Of a DNA stretch of 64,000 bases, positions 28,407-38,031 are shown one piece after another. The stretch spans positions 62,001-126,000 of the forward strand of contig NZ_JANBVH010000007.1 in the NCBI RefSeq assembly GCF_024273235.1, read 5' to 3'. The position numbers and the translations under genes are program-made. Below the pieces are notes generated by a model, which worked only from the letters and a program-made list of their open reading frames with translations, did not search any database and was not told the origin of the DNA. The stretch's first letter is position 1. The number at the start of each line of letters is the position of its first letter. This DNA comes from Sphingomonas faeni (GTDB lineage: Bacteria > Pseudomonadota > Alphaproteobacteria > Sphingomonadales > Sphingomonadaceae).

Positions 28407-30044
28407 ATGGCCGATACCCGTTCACTGATCGCCGCGCTGGTTGCCACCGGATTGTTCAGCACTGCCGCTACCGCTGCCGAACCCGCGCCCGCCCAAGCCG
28501 CTTTCGCGCCTGCGGGCATCGATCGGGACGCCCTCAAGAAGCAGGCGGTCACCGACGTCGAGGCGCATGCGAAGCTGATCCAGCAGATGGTCGACTCCCT
28601 GTTCAGTTTCGCCGAACCGGGGTTCCAGGAATTCCAGACGATGGAATATCTCACCGGCATCCTGAAGAAGGAGGGCTTCACCATCACCAAGGGCGTGGCC
28701 GGCATCCCCACGGCGTGGACCGCGACATGGGGCACCGGCGGGCCGCTGGTGGCGCTCGGCAGCGACGTCGACGGTCTGCTCGGCCTGTCGCAATATCCGG
28801 GCTCGCCAACGCTCAAGCCGATGATCGCGGGCGCGCCGGGTCATGGCGAAGGCCATAATTCCGGCATGCCGATGATGATCGCCGCAGCCATCGCCGCCAA
28901 GGACGTGATGGTGAAGAACAAGATACCCGGCCGCATGATGCTGTGGCCCGGCATCGCCGAAGAACTGCTCGCGACCAAGGCCTGGTACGTCCGCGACGGC
29001 CTGTTCAAGGGCGTGGACATGTCGATCTTCGCGCATGTCAGCAGCGATTTCAGCACCGGCTGGGGCAACAGCGGGAACAACGCGCTCGTGTCCGCCGAAT
29101 ACACCTTCCACGGCAAGACGGCACACGCGGCCGGCATGCCGTGGGAGGGGCGCAGCGCGCTGGACGGGGTCGAGGTGATGGACGTCGCCTGGAACATGCG
29201 TCGCGAGCATCTCCCCGTCACGCAGCGGTCGCACTACGTCATCACCAATGGCGGCGGGCAGCCCAACATCGTGCCCGACATCGCCAGCGTCTGGTATTAT
29301 TTCCGCGACCTGGATTTCGGCAGCGTCCGCGACCTGTACACCACGGGCAACGAGATCGCCGACGCCGCGGCCAAGGCGACCGGCACCACCGTCGAGCACA
29401 GGCTGCTCGGCTATGCCGCGCCCAATTACGGCAACAAGCCGCTGGCCGAGGCCGCCTATGCCAATATCAAGGCGGTCGGCATGCCAAGCTGGAGCAATGA
29501 CGACCAGGCCTTCGCGAGGACCGTGCAGGAAACCAACAAGCGCACCGTCAAGGCGCTGCCGACCACGATCGCGGACCTGTCCACCCCGGCCAACCGCGAA
29601 CGTTCGCTGGGCGGCGGATCGGACGATATCGGCGACATCATGTGGACCGTGCCGACGATCACGGTGCGCTATCCCTCAAACATACCCAGCATGATCGGCC
29701 ACAACGTCCTGTCGGCGATCGCGATGGCCACACCGATCGCACACAAGGGCGCGGTGGCGGGCGCCAAGGCGGTGTCGATGACGGTGCTCGATATCATGAC
29801 GACCCCTGCACTCGTGACCGAGGCCAAGGCGTTCCAGCAGACCGTGCAGTTCAAGGACCAGAAATACGACCCCGTCGTCACCGCCAACGACCCGCCGGCC
29901 ATTCACCTGAACAAGGAGATCATGGATCGAATGCGGCCGGCGATGAAGAAATTCTATTACGATCCGGCGAAATACCCGACCTATCTCGACCAGCTGGGCA
30001 TCAGATACCCCGCAGTAACGGCTCCCTCGCCGACATCAGACTGA
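28407..30044 (+). CDS. Exported M20-family amidohydrolase (AbgB-like)
   Basis: 545 residues with a signal peptide ending 'FSTAATAAEP'. It is an M20 amidohydrolase of the aminobenzoyl-glutamate hydrolase type: 'VDSLFSFAEPGFQEFQTMEY', 'LVALGSDVDGLLG', 'GAPGHGEGHNSGMPMMIAAA' (zinc ligands), 'LWPGIAEELLATKAWYVRDG' (catalytic Glu pair), 'FHGKTAHAAGMPWEGRSALD' (dimer domain) and 'ERSLGGGSDDIGDIMWTVPT'. It removes an acyl or aroyl group from amino acids or peptides in the periplasm. AGGAG precedes the ATG. Downstream of and probably co-transcribed with the TonB receptor. Confidence 0.92.
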   Translation: MADTRSLIAALVATGLFSTAATAAEPAPAQAAFAPAGIDRDALKKQAVTDVEAHAKLIQQMVDSLFSFAEPGFQEFQTMEYLTGILKKEGFTITKGVAGIPTAWTATWGTGGPLVALGSDVDGLLGLSQYPGSPTLKPMIAGAPGHGEGHNSGMPMMIAAAIAAKDVMVKNKIPGRMMLWPGIAEELLATKAWYVRDGLFKGVDMSIFAHVSSDFSTGWGNSGNNALVSAEYTFHGKTAHAAGMPWEGRSALDGVEVMDVAWNMRREHLPVTQRSHYVITNGGGQPNIVPDIASVWYYFRDLDFGSVRDLYTTGNEIADAAAKATGTTVEHRLLGYAAPNYGNKPLAEAAYANIKAVGMPSWSNDDQAFARTVQETNKRTVKALPTTIADLSTPANRERSLGGGSDDIGDIMWTVPTITVRYPSNIPSMIGHNVLSAIAMATPIAHKGAVAGAKAVSMTVLDIMTTPALVTEAKAFQQTVQFKDQKYDPVVTANDPPAIHLNKEIMDRMRPAMKKFYYDPAKYPTYLDQLGIRYPAVTAPSPTSD

Positions 30045-30062
30045 CGCTCCTCACCAGGGTCG

Positions 30063-30103
30063 GGGCGATGGTGACGGCGCATTGCGTTCCGCCACCATCG
30101 CCC
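30063..30103 (+). terminator. Strong hairpin after the M20 gene
   Basis: GGGCGATGGTG and CACCATCGCCC form an 11-bp perfect stem with further CGG/CCG pairing inside and a 12-nt loop, 19 bp after the M20 stop. Followed by TTCTGA only, so termination strength is uncertain. Confidence 0.6.
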
Positions 30104-30235
30104 TTCTGACTAAGGCAGGCGGACTGGGTACCTGGCTTGTCGCCGTAGGAAGGATCGGGACATGGTAATGCCTTTGATCCGCCCCGCGTCCAGGGCGCAG
30201 TCGCACATCCCTTGCAATTCGAACGACAACATCAT

Positions 30236-31240
30236 TTAGCGCCGGACATCCCCCGCAGTCGCTGTAAACATCCGCGCTTCGATGGACGTCGTTCGGCTAT
30301 GATCTCCGGCAGTTGCATGCTTCAAGGCCGCCAGCACCAGCCCGCGCGCCGCAGCGACCTCACAGCTGTCTTCCATGCTCGACAACACGCCAGCGGCGAA
30401 CGCATCGCCCGTGCCGATCCGGTCGACGATCTGGCTGACCACGATCGTCTCGGTCTCGAACGCGTCGTCGCGGCGATCAACACGCGCGGACAGTTCGTGC
30501 GTGTCGGCATCGATGACACGACGGGCAGTCGAAGCGATACAGGTCAGGCGCGGGAATAATGCGAACGCCGCCTCGCACGCGCGACGGCGGGCATCCGGCG
30601 TGTCGCCTGCGAAGTCTTCGCCGAGCAACAGCGAGATATCGCGGTGATTGCCGAATAGCAGGTCCGCGCCGGTGACATGATCGAGCAGGATTTGCTGCGG
30701 ATCGGCGCACCAGCGCGCCCACATGCTCGCGCGGAAATTGCCGTCAAACGAGACCTTCACGCCCGCCGCCTTGGCCGCGGCGATCGCATCGAGCGACAGG
30801 CGAGCGGCGTCCGGGCCGATCGCCGGGATGATCCCCGACAGATGCAGCCATTCAACACCGTCGAGCGCAGCAGGCCAGTCATAGGCCTCGGACGGCGTCA
30901 CCGCGAAGCTGCTATCGAGGCGGTCATAGACGATGTGCGCGCCTCTCGGGCCGCTTGGCGGCGATAGAAAATACAAGCCCAGCCGACCGTCCGCGCGCAG
31001 AACGCGCGACACGTCAACTCCGGCAGCACGGACCGATTCCAGCGCGGCATCACCGATCGATCCGGACGGCAAGGTCGTGATCACAGCGGCAGGTTCGCCT
31101 AGCCGCGCGAGCGCCACCGCAACGTTTGCTTCTGCTCCGCCAAAATGTGCATCGAGCCGCGATTCCTGGAACAGATGCCCGCGATCAGGCGCAGCGAGGC
31201 GTAACAGCATTTCGCCGAAACAGAGTACCACGCCTGTCAT
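30236..31240 (-). CDS. kdgK: PfkB-family sugar kinase, probable 2-keto-3-deoxygluconate kinase
   Basis: 334 residues of the ribokinase/PfkB family. KdgK phosphorylates 2-keto-3-deoxygluconate in the uronate/Entner-Doudoroff route. 'VVLCFGEMLLRLAAPDRGHL' and 'DAHFGGAEANVAVALARLGE' at the start are characteristic of KdgK-type kinases; 'VSFDGNFRASMW' and the ATP/anion motif 'DRIGTGDAFAAGVL', with the catalytic Asp, complete the fold. ATG 31240 has AGGAG 8 nt upstream and overlaps the stop of the decayed upstream gene (ATGA). The uronate role is inferred from both family and that upstream fructuronate-reductase-type remnant. Confidence 0.85.
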   Translation of the reverse strand: MTGVVLCFGEMLLRLAAPDRGHLFQESRLDAHFGGAEANVAVALARLGEPAAVITTLPSGSIGDAALESVRAAGVDVSRVLRADGRLGLYFLSPPSGPRGAHIVYDRLDSSFAVTPSEAYDWPAALDGVEWLHLSGIIPAIGPDAARLSLDAIAAAKAAGVKVSFDGNFRASMWARWCADPQQILLDHVTGADLLFGNHRDISLLLGEDFAGDTPDARRRACEAAFALFPRLTCIASTARRVIDADTHELSARVDRRDDAFETETIVVSQIVDRIGTGDAFAAGVLSSMEDSCEVAAARGLVLAALKHATAGDHSRTTSIEARMFTATAGDVRR

Positions 31241-31640
31241 ACTCCGGACTCCTGTGTCGCGACACTTGGCGCTGCCTGAGGGCCAAGCATGCGCCATAAC
31301 GCCAATGTATCAGCGAGTGAATGGGGGACTGCCGCGTCCTTGATAACGCGGGAAATAGGCCGAACTCGGCGACGACGCGAGCGACGACCTGCTGCGGATC
31401 GCCCGCTGGCTCCGCCCAGATCGCAGCGAACCGCGCGCACAACGGATCGTCGGAGACGTGCGGGGCATCGGCGGTGTAGGCGATCCGCCCAGTAATGCTC
31501 CGGCGATGGCGCCGGCTGTCCGCCCCTTGCGTCAATCGGTCCGCCACGGTCGCGATCCAACGTTGCGGCGCTTCTGCGAGCCGTCGATCGCGACCTGACT
31601 AAGCGGCGTAGCATTCCGCGAACGCCGTAGTCCGCGGCGC
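31237..31640 (-). pseudogene. Mannitol dehydrogenase/fructuronate reductase (UxuB-type) C-terminal remnant
   Basis: Three shifted frames on the minus strand reconstruct the C-terminal domain: 'QVAIDGSQK' (the conserved IAxDGSQK motif), then 'AYTADAPHVSDDPLCARFAA' and 'DPQQVVARVVAEFGLFP', then 'KDAAVPHSLADTLALWRMLG' to the TGA at 31237, which overlaps the kdgK ATG. The enzyme reduces fructuronate to mannonate, the step before dehydration to the KdgK substrate, so the two genes were once a coupled operon. At least two indels make it non-functional. Confidence 0.7.
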
Positions 31641-32247
31641 CAAGAGAAACGGAACTGTCCAGCGCATCCCTGCGCCAGCGGGCTGTGCGATACTCATCGC
31701 CGCTACGTTCGGCTCACCAGTGCCCAACTTGCGAGCGTTTCCCGTGTCGATTGGTTCTCGATCGCGACCTCATCGAAGCTCACGGAAACCGCGCTGAGCG
31801 GCGTTACACCTTGCCAGCGGGCTGACGGCGCGGAACCGTCGATCCATCGGGAAAGCGGGATACGCGCCGGCGCAGGCGACCCCTAAGCCCCTGATCGTAG
31901 AGCTTTCCGCCCCGGTTCCCGCCCCCTTGTCGGTGGAAATCCTTGCGAGGCGGGGCGTCTGGCGGGGAAGCGCCACAGCATCGATCCCGAGCGTGGCGAG
32001 TGCCGGCAACCCGGTCTTGCAGGTGCTGCGCAAACATCAAGGTCGCGCAATCCCGAATCCCTCAATGGCCTCTTCCGGAGTGGCCGGAGCCACGGCCAAG
32101 CCAGCTGCGACGAGGCGACGGTTGCGCGGCGATGGCACGTGCATCCGTGAACCGTAGCAAATTTCCCGAGATGCTCCAGACCGCGTGTCGTGCATGTCCG
32201 ACACGAACGCCAGCGCCGCCGCCCCCCAAAAAAACTCCCCGCCGCAA
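31641..32247. other. Degraded region, no gene recognised
   Basis: About 600 bp between the uxuB-like remnant and the beta-lactamase gene. Short frames are open on both strands but none has a ribosome site or recognisable sequence. It may include more of the decayed uronate gene, but I cannot show that. Confidence 0.4.
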
Positions 32248-33363
32248 TCAATCCATCGTGGCGACGACCGCGCGCGTCACGTTTCCCATCAGCCGCATTC
32301 GCATCGCGATCGGCTGGCGGGTGCTCGCGATCATCACGGCGACGGCGTAACGATGACCGTTCGGCGCCACGAGCAACCCGACGTCGTTATACCCGGTCGA
32401 CAACGTACCCAGATCCTGTCCCGTGCCGGTCTTGTGGGCGAGCGTCCAGCCGGGGCGCAGCCCGGACTTGAGACGCAGCGGTCCGGTCTTGCTGGAGCGC
32501 ATCAACGTCAGCAGGGACTCGGTCGATCGTGCGCGCAACAGCTTGCCCTGCGCCAGCAACGACAGCCCCAGCGTCACGCCATTGGCCGAGGCGCCGTCGA
32601 TCGGCGCGGCGAGGTACCGCGTCAGCGCTCGTTCGCGCGCCGCATACGGCATCGCAGCGCGTGCCTGCAGAAAGCCCCAGCCCCCTGCCCATTCCTGGCG
32701 CCATTCCAGCCCCGCGGTACGTGCTTGCAACTGCCGTTCCCCGGGCCCGAAACGGACGCCGGCAACGCGCTTTTCCGCGAGCATCCGGTTGATCGCCGCC
32801 GGTCCCCCGACCCGCCAGAGCAGCACGTCGTTGCAGGTGTTGTCGCTACGCGTCATCGCCCCCCCCAGCAGCGCACCGATCTTCGTGCGATACCCGTCCT
32901 TGCCGACCAGCGCGCGAATGGGCTGGTGGAAGAGCGTGAGATCGGAGCGGGTCACCGTCACCGGATCGCTCAGCGACAGCCGCCCCCGATCGACGGCATC
33001 CATGACGGCGATCGCGACCCAGAGCTTGCTGACGCTTTGCTGGGGACGCGGCCGGTCGCCGTCCCATGCCACCACCCAGCCCTCGTCGATATCGCGCACG
33101 CTGATGCCGACCTGCCCCTTGAAGCCCGCGCCCAGCGCCTGCACGGCGTTGAGCAGATCCGCCGGTGGCTGGCCCGACCGATAGCTGGAGCGCGCGGGTC
33201 GCGCCGTCGACGTCGGCCGGGGCGTCGCCGCAGGCGCTGTCGTCTGTACCGTGATCGGCAGCGCCGCAGCAGGAACAGGCGCGCGTCCAGCAGGGACACA
33301 GGCGGCGAGCACGCAAGCACTCCCGAGCCCCACGGTGCGCCGAAACAATAATACAAACGACAA
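32248..33363 (-). CDS. Class A-like serine beta-lactamase, putative lipoprotein
   Basis: 371 residues. A leader with lipobox-like 'VLAAC' suggests a lipoprotein. Active-site motifs are in order: 'QQSVSKLW' (SxxK), 'MTRSDNTCND' (SDN) and 'AHKTGTGQDLG' (KTG). Counting from SDN as Ambler 130-132 puts a Glu at 166 in 'GERQLQ', so the usual ExxLN is ExxLQ here. About 28 extra residues follow before the 'PIDGASANGVTL' helix. A proline/threonine-rich linker precedes the domain. The start is a TTG at 33363 with GGGAAG just upstream, a non-standard start chosen on that basis. Whether it hydrolyses beta-lactams is unknown. Confidence 0.82.
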   Translation of the reverse strand: MSFVLLFRRTVGLGSACVLAACVPAGRAPVPAAALPITVQTTAPAATPRPTSTARPARSSYRSGQPPADLLNAVQALGAGFKGQVGISVRDIDEGWVVAWDGDRPRPQQSVSKLWVAIAVMDAVDRGRLSLSDPVTVTRSDLTLFHQPIRALVGKDGYRTKIGALLGGAMTRSDNTCNDVLLWRVGGPAAINRMLAEKRVAGVRFGPGERQLQARTAGLEWRQEWAGGWGFLQARAAMPYAARERALTRYLAAPIDGASANGVTLGLSLLAQGKLLRARSTESLLTLMRSSKTGPLRLKSGLRPGWTLAHKTGTGQDLGTLSTGYNDVGLLVAPNGHRYAVAVMIASTRQPIAMRMRLMGNVTRAVVATMD

Positions 33364-33504
33364 TAAGACTTCCCTTTGCAGGCTTTGTAACGTCGTCGCG
33401 TTCGGACGAAACCCGACGACCGCGGCGTTCGACGTGAATTGAAGCCCGTTCGACGCAGGGGCGATCCGACATGGCCTCGCTCGAGGTCACGCCGGATCGC
33501 GCCG

Positions 33505-34932
33505 TTAAGGTCCGCCCGACGTTGAACCGGCGTCCGCAGCCTCCCCTAAAAGAGCCCATTCCAGACGGAGGCGCCCGCCAGCGCTGCCGACCGCTGCCCT
33601 GCCGCCGCGCGCGGCAATGCCCTCGGCCACCGCGGTTCGCTGGCGCAACGTTCCGCCGCTCACGTCGAGCGTGCGGGCCAGCCGGACGGACACCCATTCC
33701 GCCTGATCGAGGGCGGCATCGTCGATCACGCCCGCCTTGATCGCGATATCCGGCAAGGCGACGTCGCCCGGCGGGGCAAGGGTCATATGCCAGTCGGGCA
33801 CGGCGGCATCCGCCCGTCGCTCGAGGTCGCGATACCCCGCAATCCCCAGGCCGGGCAGCGGCGCCGCGGTGGCGCGTATCGTTCGCGCCGCGCCATCGAC
33901 GATGACCGACGTGGCCGGAACCCCCGCGATCAGCGCGACATCTGCGATCGCCCGGTCGCGGGCTCGGGCGGCGAGCAAGGCGTCGCCATTGCCGGCGCGG
34001 GCGATCTGCGCCGCCTCGACCGCGCCGGTTTCGGGAGAAATCCGGACCTGGTCGATATGGACGTCGACCGGTCGGGCCAGCCGCCGGCGCAGGTCCGCGG
34101 CGAGCTTGCGGTCCGCATCGGGCTCGATCCGCGGCGTCAGCATCACCGCCCGCACCCGGACCGGGGTGACGCCGTGGTCGATCTCGACCTGGCTCAGCCG
34201 CGCGCCTGCCGGAAAGTCTTCGCCCAGCGCATCGCGGACCTGCCGCTGCGCGACCGCCTCGAAGGCGATCCTGCGCAGCCCGGCGCCGAGCGGGATCGAC
34301 AGCACGCCGATCGCGACCGCGAACAGGACGAGCTGCAAGCCGGTATGGTGCGGCGACAAATGGCTGCCGAAGCCATAGCAGCGCGCGACCAGCGCCGCGG
34401 TCAGCGCGATCGTGATCGCATTGGTCAGGAACAGCAGCAACGCGCCGGAGAAGACGACCCAGTTCCACGTCGCGATACCGAAGCCGACCACCACCAGCGG
34501 CGGCATCAGGGCGATCGCGATCGCCACCCCGACGACCGTGCCGCCACGCCCGCGGATCAGCGCATAGCCGCCCGCGATCGCCGACAGCAGCGCGACGAGC
34601 AGGTCGAACAGCGTGGGCTGCGTTCGCCCGGCGATCTCGCTGGTGATCGTCTGGACCGGGGACAACAGGATCAGCGCCACCGACAAGGTGACCGCAATGA
34701 CCGCCCCCAGCAAAAGCGCGGTCGCGGCGCGGCGAATCTCGTGGAAATCGAGCGTGGCGATACCGAAACCGAGGCCGATGATCGGCATCATCAGCGGCGA
34801 CAGCAGCATCGCGCCGATCAGCACCGCGACCGAGGGCATGAGCAGGCCGAGCAGCGAGATTGCGGCGGAGATGACGATCAGGAACGCGTACCGGCCCGAC
34901 CATCCGGCCTCCTCGGCGATCTGTCGCAGCAC
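33505..34932 (-). CDS. DUF389 membrane protein
   Basis: 475 residues. Five or six transmembrane helices in the first half, including 'SLLGLLMPSVAVLIGAMLLS' and 'PLMMPIIGLGFGIATLD', and 'GVAIAIALMPPLVVVGFGIA', are the DUF389 signature (polar/proline-rich reentrant motifs). The C-terminal soluble half carries repeated BON-like segments of predicted alpha/beta character ('VEIDHGVTPVRVRAVMLTPR'). Function of the family is unknown. It begins with ATG 34932. Alone in its neighbourhood. Confidence 0.85.
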   Translation of the reverse strand: MLRQIAEEAGWSGRYAFLIVISAAISLLGLLMPSVAVLIGAMLLSPLMMPIIGLGFGIATLDFHEIRRAATALLLGAVIAVTLSVALILLSPVQTITSEIAGRTQPTLFDLLVALLSAIAGGYALIRGRGGTVVGVAIAIALMPPLVVVGFGIATWNWVVFSGALLLFLTNAITIALTAALVARCYGFGSHLSPHHTGLQLVLFAVAIGVLSIPLGAGLRRIAFEAVAQRQVRDALGEDFPAGARLSQVEIDHGVTPVRVRAVMLTPRIEPDADRKLAADLRRRLARPVDVHIDQVRISPETGAVEAAQIARAGNGDALLAARARDRAIADVALIAGVPATSVIVDGAARTIRATAAPLPGLGIAGYRDLERRADAAVPDWHMTLAPPGDVALPDIAIKAGVIDDAALDQAEWVSVRLARTLDVSGGTLRQRTAVAEGIAARGGRAAVGSAGGRLRLEWALLGEAADAGSTSGGP

Positions 34933-35130
34933 GGATCGACTCCCTGCGTCGCGCCGTGCCTCGCCAGCGCCAGCCAGGTTCGGGGCAGCGCGAGGACTCC
35001 CGTGGGTTTCACATCGATGGGAAGGCCTCCGTCATGGCGAACGTTTTCGAAGCGACCCTGATACAGCTTCTCGACGCGGACCCAATGGCTTGCGCCACCG
35101 CTTTCGGGCATTCCATCGGCTGACGCGCTC

Positions 35131-35163
35131 AAAAAAAATGGGCCGGATCCGAAGATCCGACCC
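35131..35163 (-). terminator. Intrinsic terminator of the GH-locus TonB receptor
   Basis: Read on the minus strand, GGGTCGGATC-TTCG-GATCCGGCCC (one G-U wobble, stable UUCG loop) is followed by A and eight Ts. It is 30 bp beyond the receptor stop. Confidence 0.93.
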
Positions 35164-35193
35164 AGTGGGGAGAAACGCCTGAAGTGCGGCGGA

Positions 35194-38031
35194 TCAGAAG
35201 GTGATGCGCGCCACGCCGCTGATCTGGCGATCGCTCATGATAGAATCGCGCGGCCGGGTGGTGATGCCGTAATAGGTCGACCGCACGGTGTTGGTGAGGT
35301 TGGTCCCGTTCAGCGTCAGCGACAGACGCGGCGTCACATTGGCGGTGATCGACGCATCCAGCTGCCCCGACGCCTTCTGGAACTGCGGCAAATTGCCGGT
35401 GCCGTTTGCCGACGTCGTCACCAGGAACTCGCTGCGCCAATTATAGGCGACGCGGGCGGAAACGATCCCGCGCTCGTAGATGCCGATCAGGTTGTAATTA
35501 TACTTCGACAGCCCCTCGAGCGACAATTGCGTCACCGGACCGTCGCTGGCCGGGCTCGGCGCCTCGGAGTCGACGAAGGTGAAGTTCGCCTGGACGCCAA
35601 GACCGGCGAGCGGCCCCGGCAGGAAGTCGAAGAACTGCTGATACGCGACTTCGGCGCCCTTCACCTTGGCCTTGGCGGCGTTGCTGTAGGTGGTGACGTC
35701 GTAGGTCGCGGTGACGCCATCGGTGAAGGTGACGTCGCGGGGCGTGATGACCGTCTGGATGTAGTTCGAGATATCCTTGTAGAACCCGGCAATCGTCAGC
35801 GATCCGGTCTTGGCGAAATACCATTCGAGCGAAGCGTCGAAATTGGTCGACTTCATCGGCTTGAGATACGGATTGCCGGTCGAGGTCACGTGCTGCTGGT
35901 CGATCTGCGCGGTGCCGGGCTCGGTGATCGTCAGGCTCGGATTGAGCTGGTTGAAGTTCGGGCGCGAGATGTTCTTCGACGCGGCAAAGCGCAGCTGGAG
36001 ACGGTCGGTCAGGCGCCCGCGCACGTTGAGGCTCGGCAGGACCGACGTGTACTGGTTCGCCTCGTTCACCTCGGTGAAGGTCGGCGCCGCGGTCGACTGG
36101 GTGCCGTCGGGCGCGGTGATCAGGTCGACCTGCTGGTAGAAGCCCGATACCGCGACCTTGCTCTGGACCACGCGCACGCCGAGGTTGCCGTCGATCGGCA
36201 CCGGCAGGTCGTCCGCCTTGAAGAACGCAGCGGCATAGCCGGTATAGGTCTTCTGCGCCTGCGTGTTGGTCCCGCTCGGCACATAGCCCGGCGTGGTCGT
36301 GATACCGAGCGACTCCCGCGTATCGTCGTAGTTCAGGACCGTCGGCAGCGAGAAGGCCTGGATATCGCCAAACAGATCGGCCTGCCCGCGGAAGAAGCCG
36401 CTGAGGTCGACATAGCGCAGGTTGGTCGCAGCGCCGGTCAGCCCGGTATAGCGATAGCCGGTATCGCTGGTCCGGTTGCGGCGGTCCGCGAACCGGAAGC
36501 CGGCCTTGATCGAGCTCAGGATGCCCCCGTCGAAGCGGTATTCGCCGTCCAGGCGACCGACCTTGTCGGTACCCTTCGAGTTGTTGAGGTTATCCAGGTA
36601 AAAGCCCTTGCTGTAGGTCGCGGGGTTCGCGAGCCCATCGGCGGACGTGATCTGGAACGACGGGATCTCGCCCGAGATGTCCTGCGTCAACGTGGTGGCG
36701 ACGCCGCTCAATCCGACGATCGAGTTCAGGTTGTCGGTCTTGGAATCGACATATTGGAGATCGCCGGTGATCGTCAGATTGGCGGTCGGCTTCCACTTGC
36801 CGTTGAGCGAGTAATCGGTCGTGACCGAATGGCGCGAACCGAGCGAGGTGTTGTTGCCGATCGGGACGTCGGTGAACGTGCCGCTCTGGAAATCGCCGTT
36901 CGGTGCATAGGTGAACGGCGCGCCGGCGAGCGGCGTGATCGATGCGCCGCTGGTGTACGCGAAGTAGCTGTAGCCATAGGACCGCAGCTTGTAATCGTTG
37001 CGGAAGACCTCGCCGGTGAATTCCAGCGTATCGGTCGGCCGCCACTGGAGCGACACGTCGATGCCGAGGCGACGACGGTCGCCGAACACCTCGCCGATGC
37101 CGGTGCCGTGGGGGAGCGTCGTGGTCTGGCCGGTACGCCCGAGCAGCGCGGCGGTCGCGACATCGGAAGGACTGTTCGGCGTTCCGTCCGCCTTCAGGCT
37201 TTCATCGAGCGTGTAGAACGGCTCGGTCGAGATCGTGTCCTGCCGGAAATTCGTCTTCTGATACGACGCGCTGGCGAGAATGCCGATCTCGCCGATGCCG
37301 GTGTTCCAGCGATCGCTGACCAGCAGCGACGCCGCCGGCTGGCTCTTCTTGATCAGGTCGTAATAGGTGTTCGTCACCGCACCCGAGATCTTGAAGCCAT
37401 CGAAATCGAACGGCTTGCGCGTGCGGAAGTTGATCGTGCCGCTCAGCTGATCCTCGATCAGGTCCGCCGACGGGTTCTTGTAGACGTCGATCCCGGCGAG
37501 CAGCTCGGACGGCACGTCCTCGAGGCTCAGCGCGTTGCTCGAACCGCTCGCGGTGAAGATGTCGCGACCGTTCAGCTCGGTGCGGACCTGCGTCAGGCCG
37601 CGGATCGCGACCGAGCTGCCTTCGCCGAAATTGCGCTGGATCTGGATGCCCGAGATGCGCTGCAAGGCTTCGGCGATGTTGCGGTCGGGCAATTTGCCGA
37701 TGTCTTCGGCGACGATCGAGTCGACGATCTGCGCCGAATTGCGCTTGATGTTCTGGGCGGACTGAAGGCTTGCGCGGACGCCGGTGACGACGATGTCGTC
37801 TCCAGCCGCAGGTGTTTCGGGAGCCGGGTCGATGGACTGGCCCTGGTCGCCGCTCGGGGCAATGGTACCGCTATTCTGCTGCGCATCCGCGATCGGCGCA
37901 GGGGCCGTCTGCGCTGCACCCGTCTGCGCTTGCGCCGCCGAGCCCATCAGCATGATCGCCAGCAGCGACACCGTCGTGTTGAGATTGCCGATCCTGCCGA
38001 CCGCAGTGGGTGTCCACGAACCCTTCATCAT
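35194..38031 (-). CDS. TonB-dependent receptor (carbohydrate locus, TIGR01782 type)
   Basis: About 945 residues. Signal peptide ends 'MGSAAQAQTG'; TonB-box-like 'DDIVVTGVRASLQSAQNIKR'; plug 'SIVAEDIGKLPDRNIAEALQ', 'RISGIQIQRNFGEGSSVAIR', 'GLTQVRTELNGRDIF'; barrel ends 'ISGVARITF' with the C-terminal Phe of outer-membrane proteins. The plug pattern is that of the Caulobacter/Xanthomonas/Sphingomonas group of carbohydrate receptors. AAGGAG precedes two adjacent ATGs (38031 and 38028); the second has better spacing. Divergent from the GH29-GH42 genes, so it probably imports the oligosaccharides they act on. Confidence 0.93.
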   Translation of the reverse strand: MMKGSWTPTAVGRIGNLNTTVSLLAIMLMGSAAQAQTGAAQTAPAPIADAQQNSGTIAPSGDQGQSIDPAPETPAAGDDIVVTGVRASLQSAQNIKRNSAQIVDSIVAEDIGKLPDRNIAEALQRISGIQIQRNFGEGSSVAIRGLTQVRTELNGRDIFTASGSSNALSLEDVPSELLAGIDVYKNPSADLIEDQLSGTINFRTRKPFDFDGFKISGAVTNTYYDLIKKSQPAASLLVSDRWNTGIGEIGILASASYQKTNFRQDTISTEPFYTLDESLKADGTPNSPSDVATAALLGRTGQTTTLPHGTGIGEVFGDRRRLGIDVSLQWRPTDTLEFTGEVFRNDYKLRSYGYSYFAYTSGASITPLAGAPFTYAPNGDFQSGTFTDVPIGNNTSLGSRHSVTTDYSLNGKWKPTANLTITGDLQYVDSKTDNLNSIVGLSGVATTLTQDISGEIPSFQITSADGLANPATYSKGFYLDNLNNSKGTDKVGRLDGEYRFDGGILSSIKAGFRFADRRNRTSDTGYRYTGLTGAATNLRYVDLSGFFRGQADLFGDIQAFSLPTVLNYDDTRESLGITTTPGYVPSGTNTQAQKTYTGYAAAFFKADDLPVPIDGNLGVRVVQSKVAVSGFYQQVDLITAPDGTQSTAAPTFTEVNEANQYTSVLPSLNVRGRLTDRLQLRFAASKNISRPNFNQLNPSLTITEPGTAQIDQQHVTSTGNPYLKPMKSTNFDASLEWYFAKTGSLTIAGFYKDISNYIQTVITPRDVTFTDGVTATYDVTTYSNAAKAKVKGAEVAYQQFFDFLPGPLAGLGVQANFTFVDSEAPSPASDGPVTQLSLEGLSKYNYNLIGIYERGIVSARVAYNWRSEFLVTTSANGTGNLPQFQKASGQLDASITANVTPRLSLTLNGTNLTNTVRSTYYGITTRPRDSIMSDRQISGVARITF

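Noticed and set aside
25786..28425. Minus-strand reading frame over the other TonB receptor
   Set aside because: Shadow of a well-supported gene; composition is arginine/aspartate-rich with no motifs.
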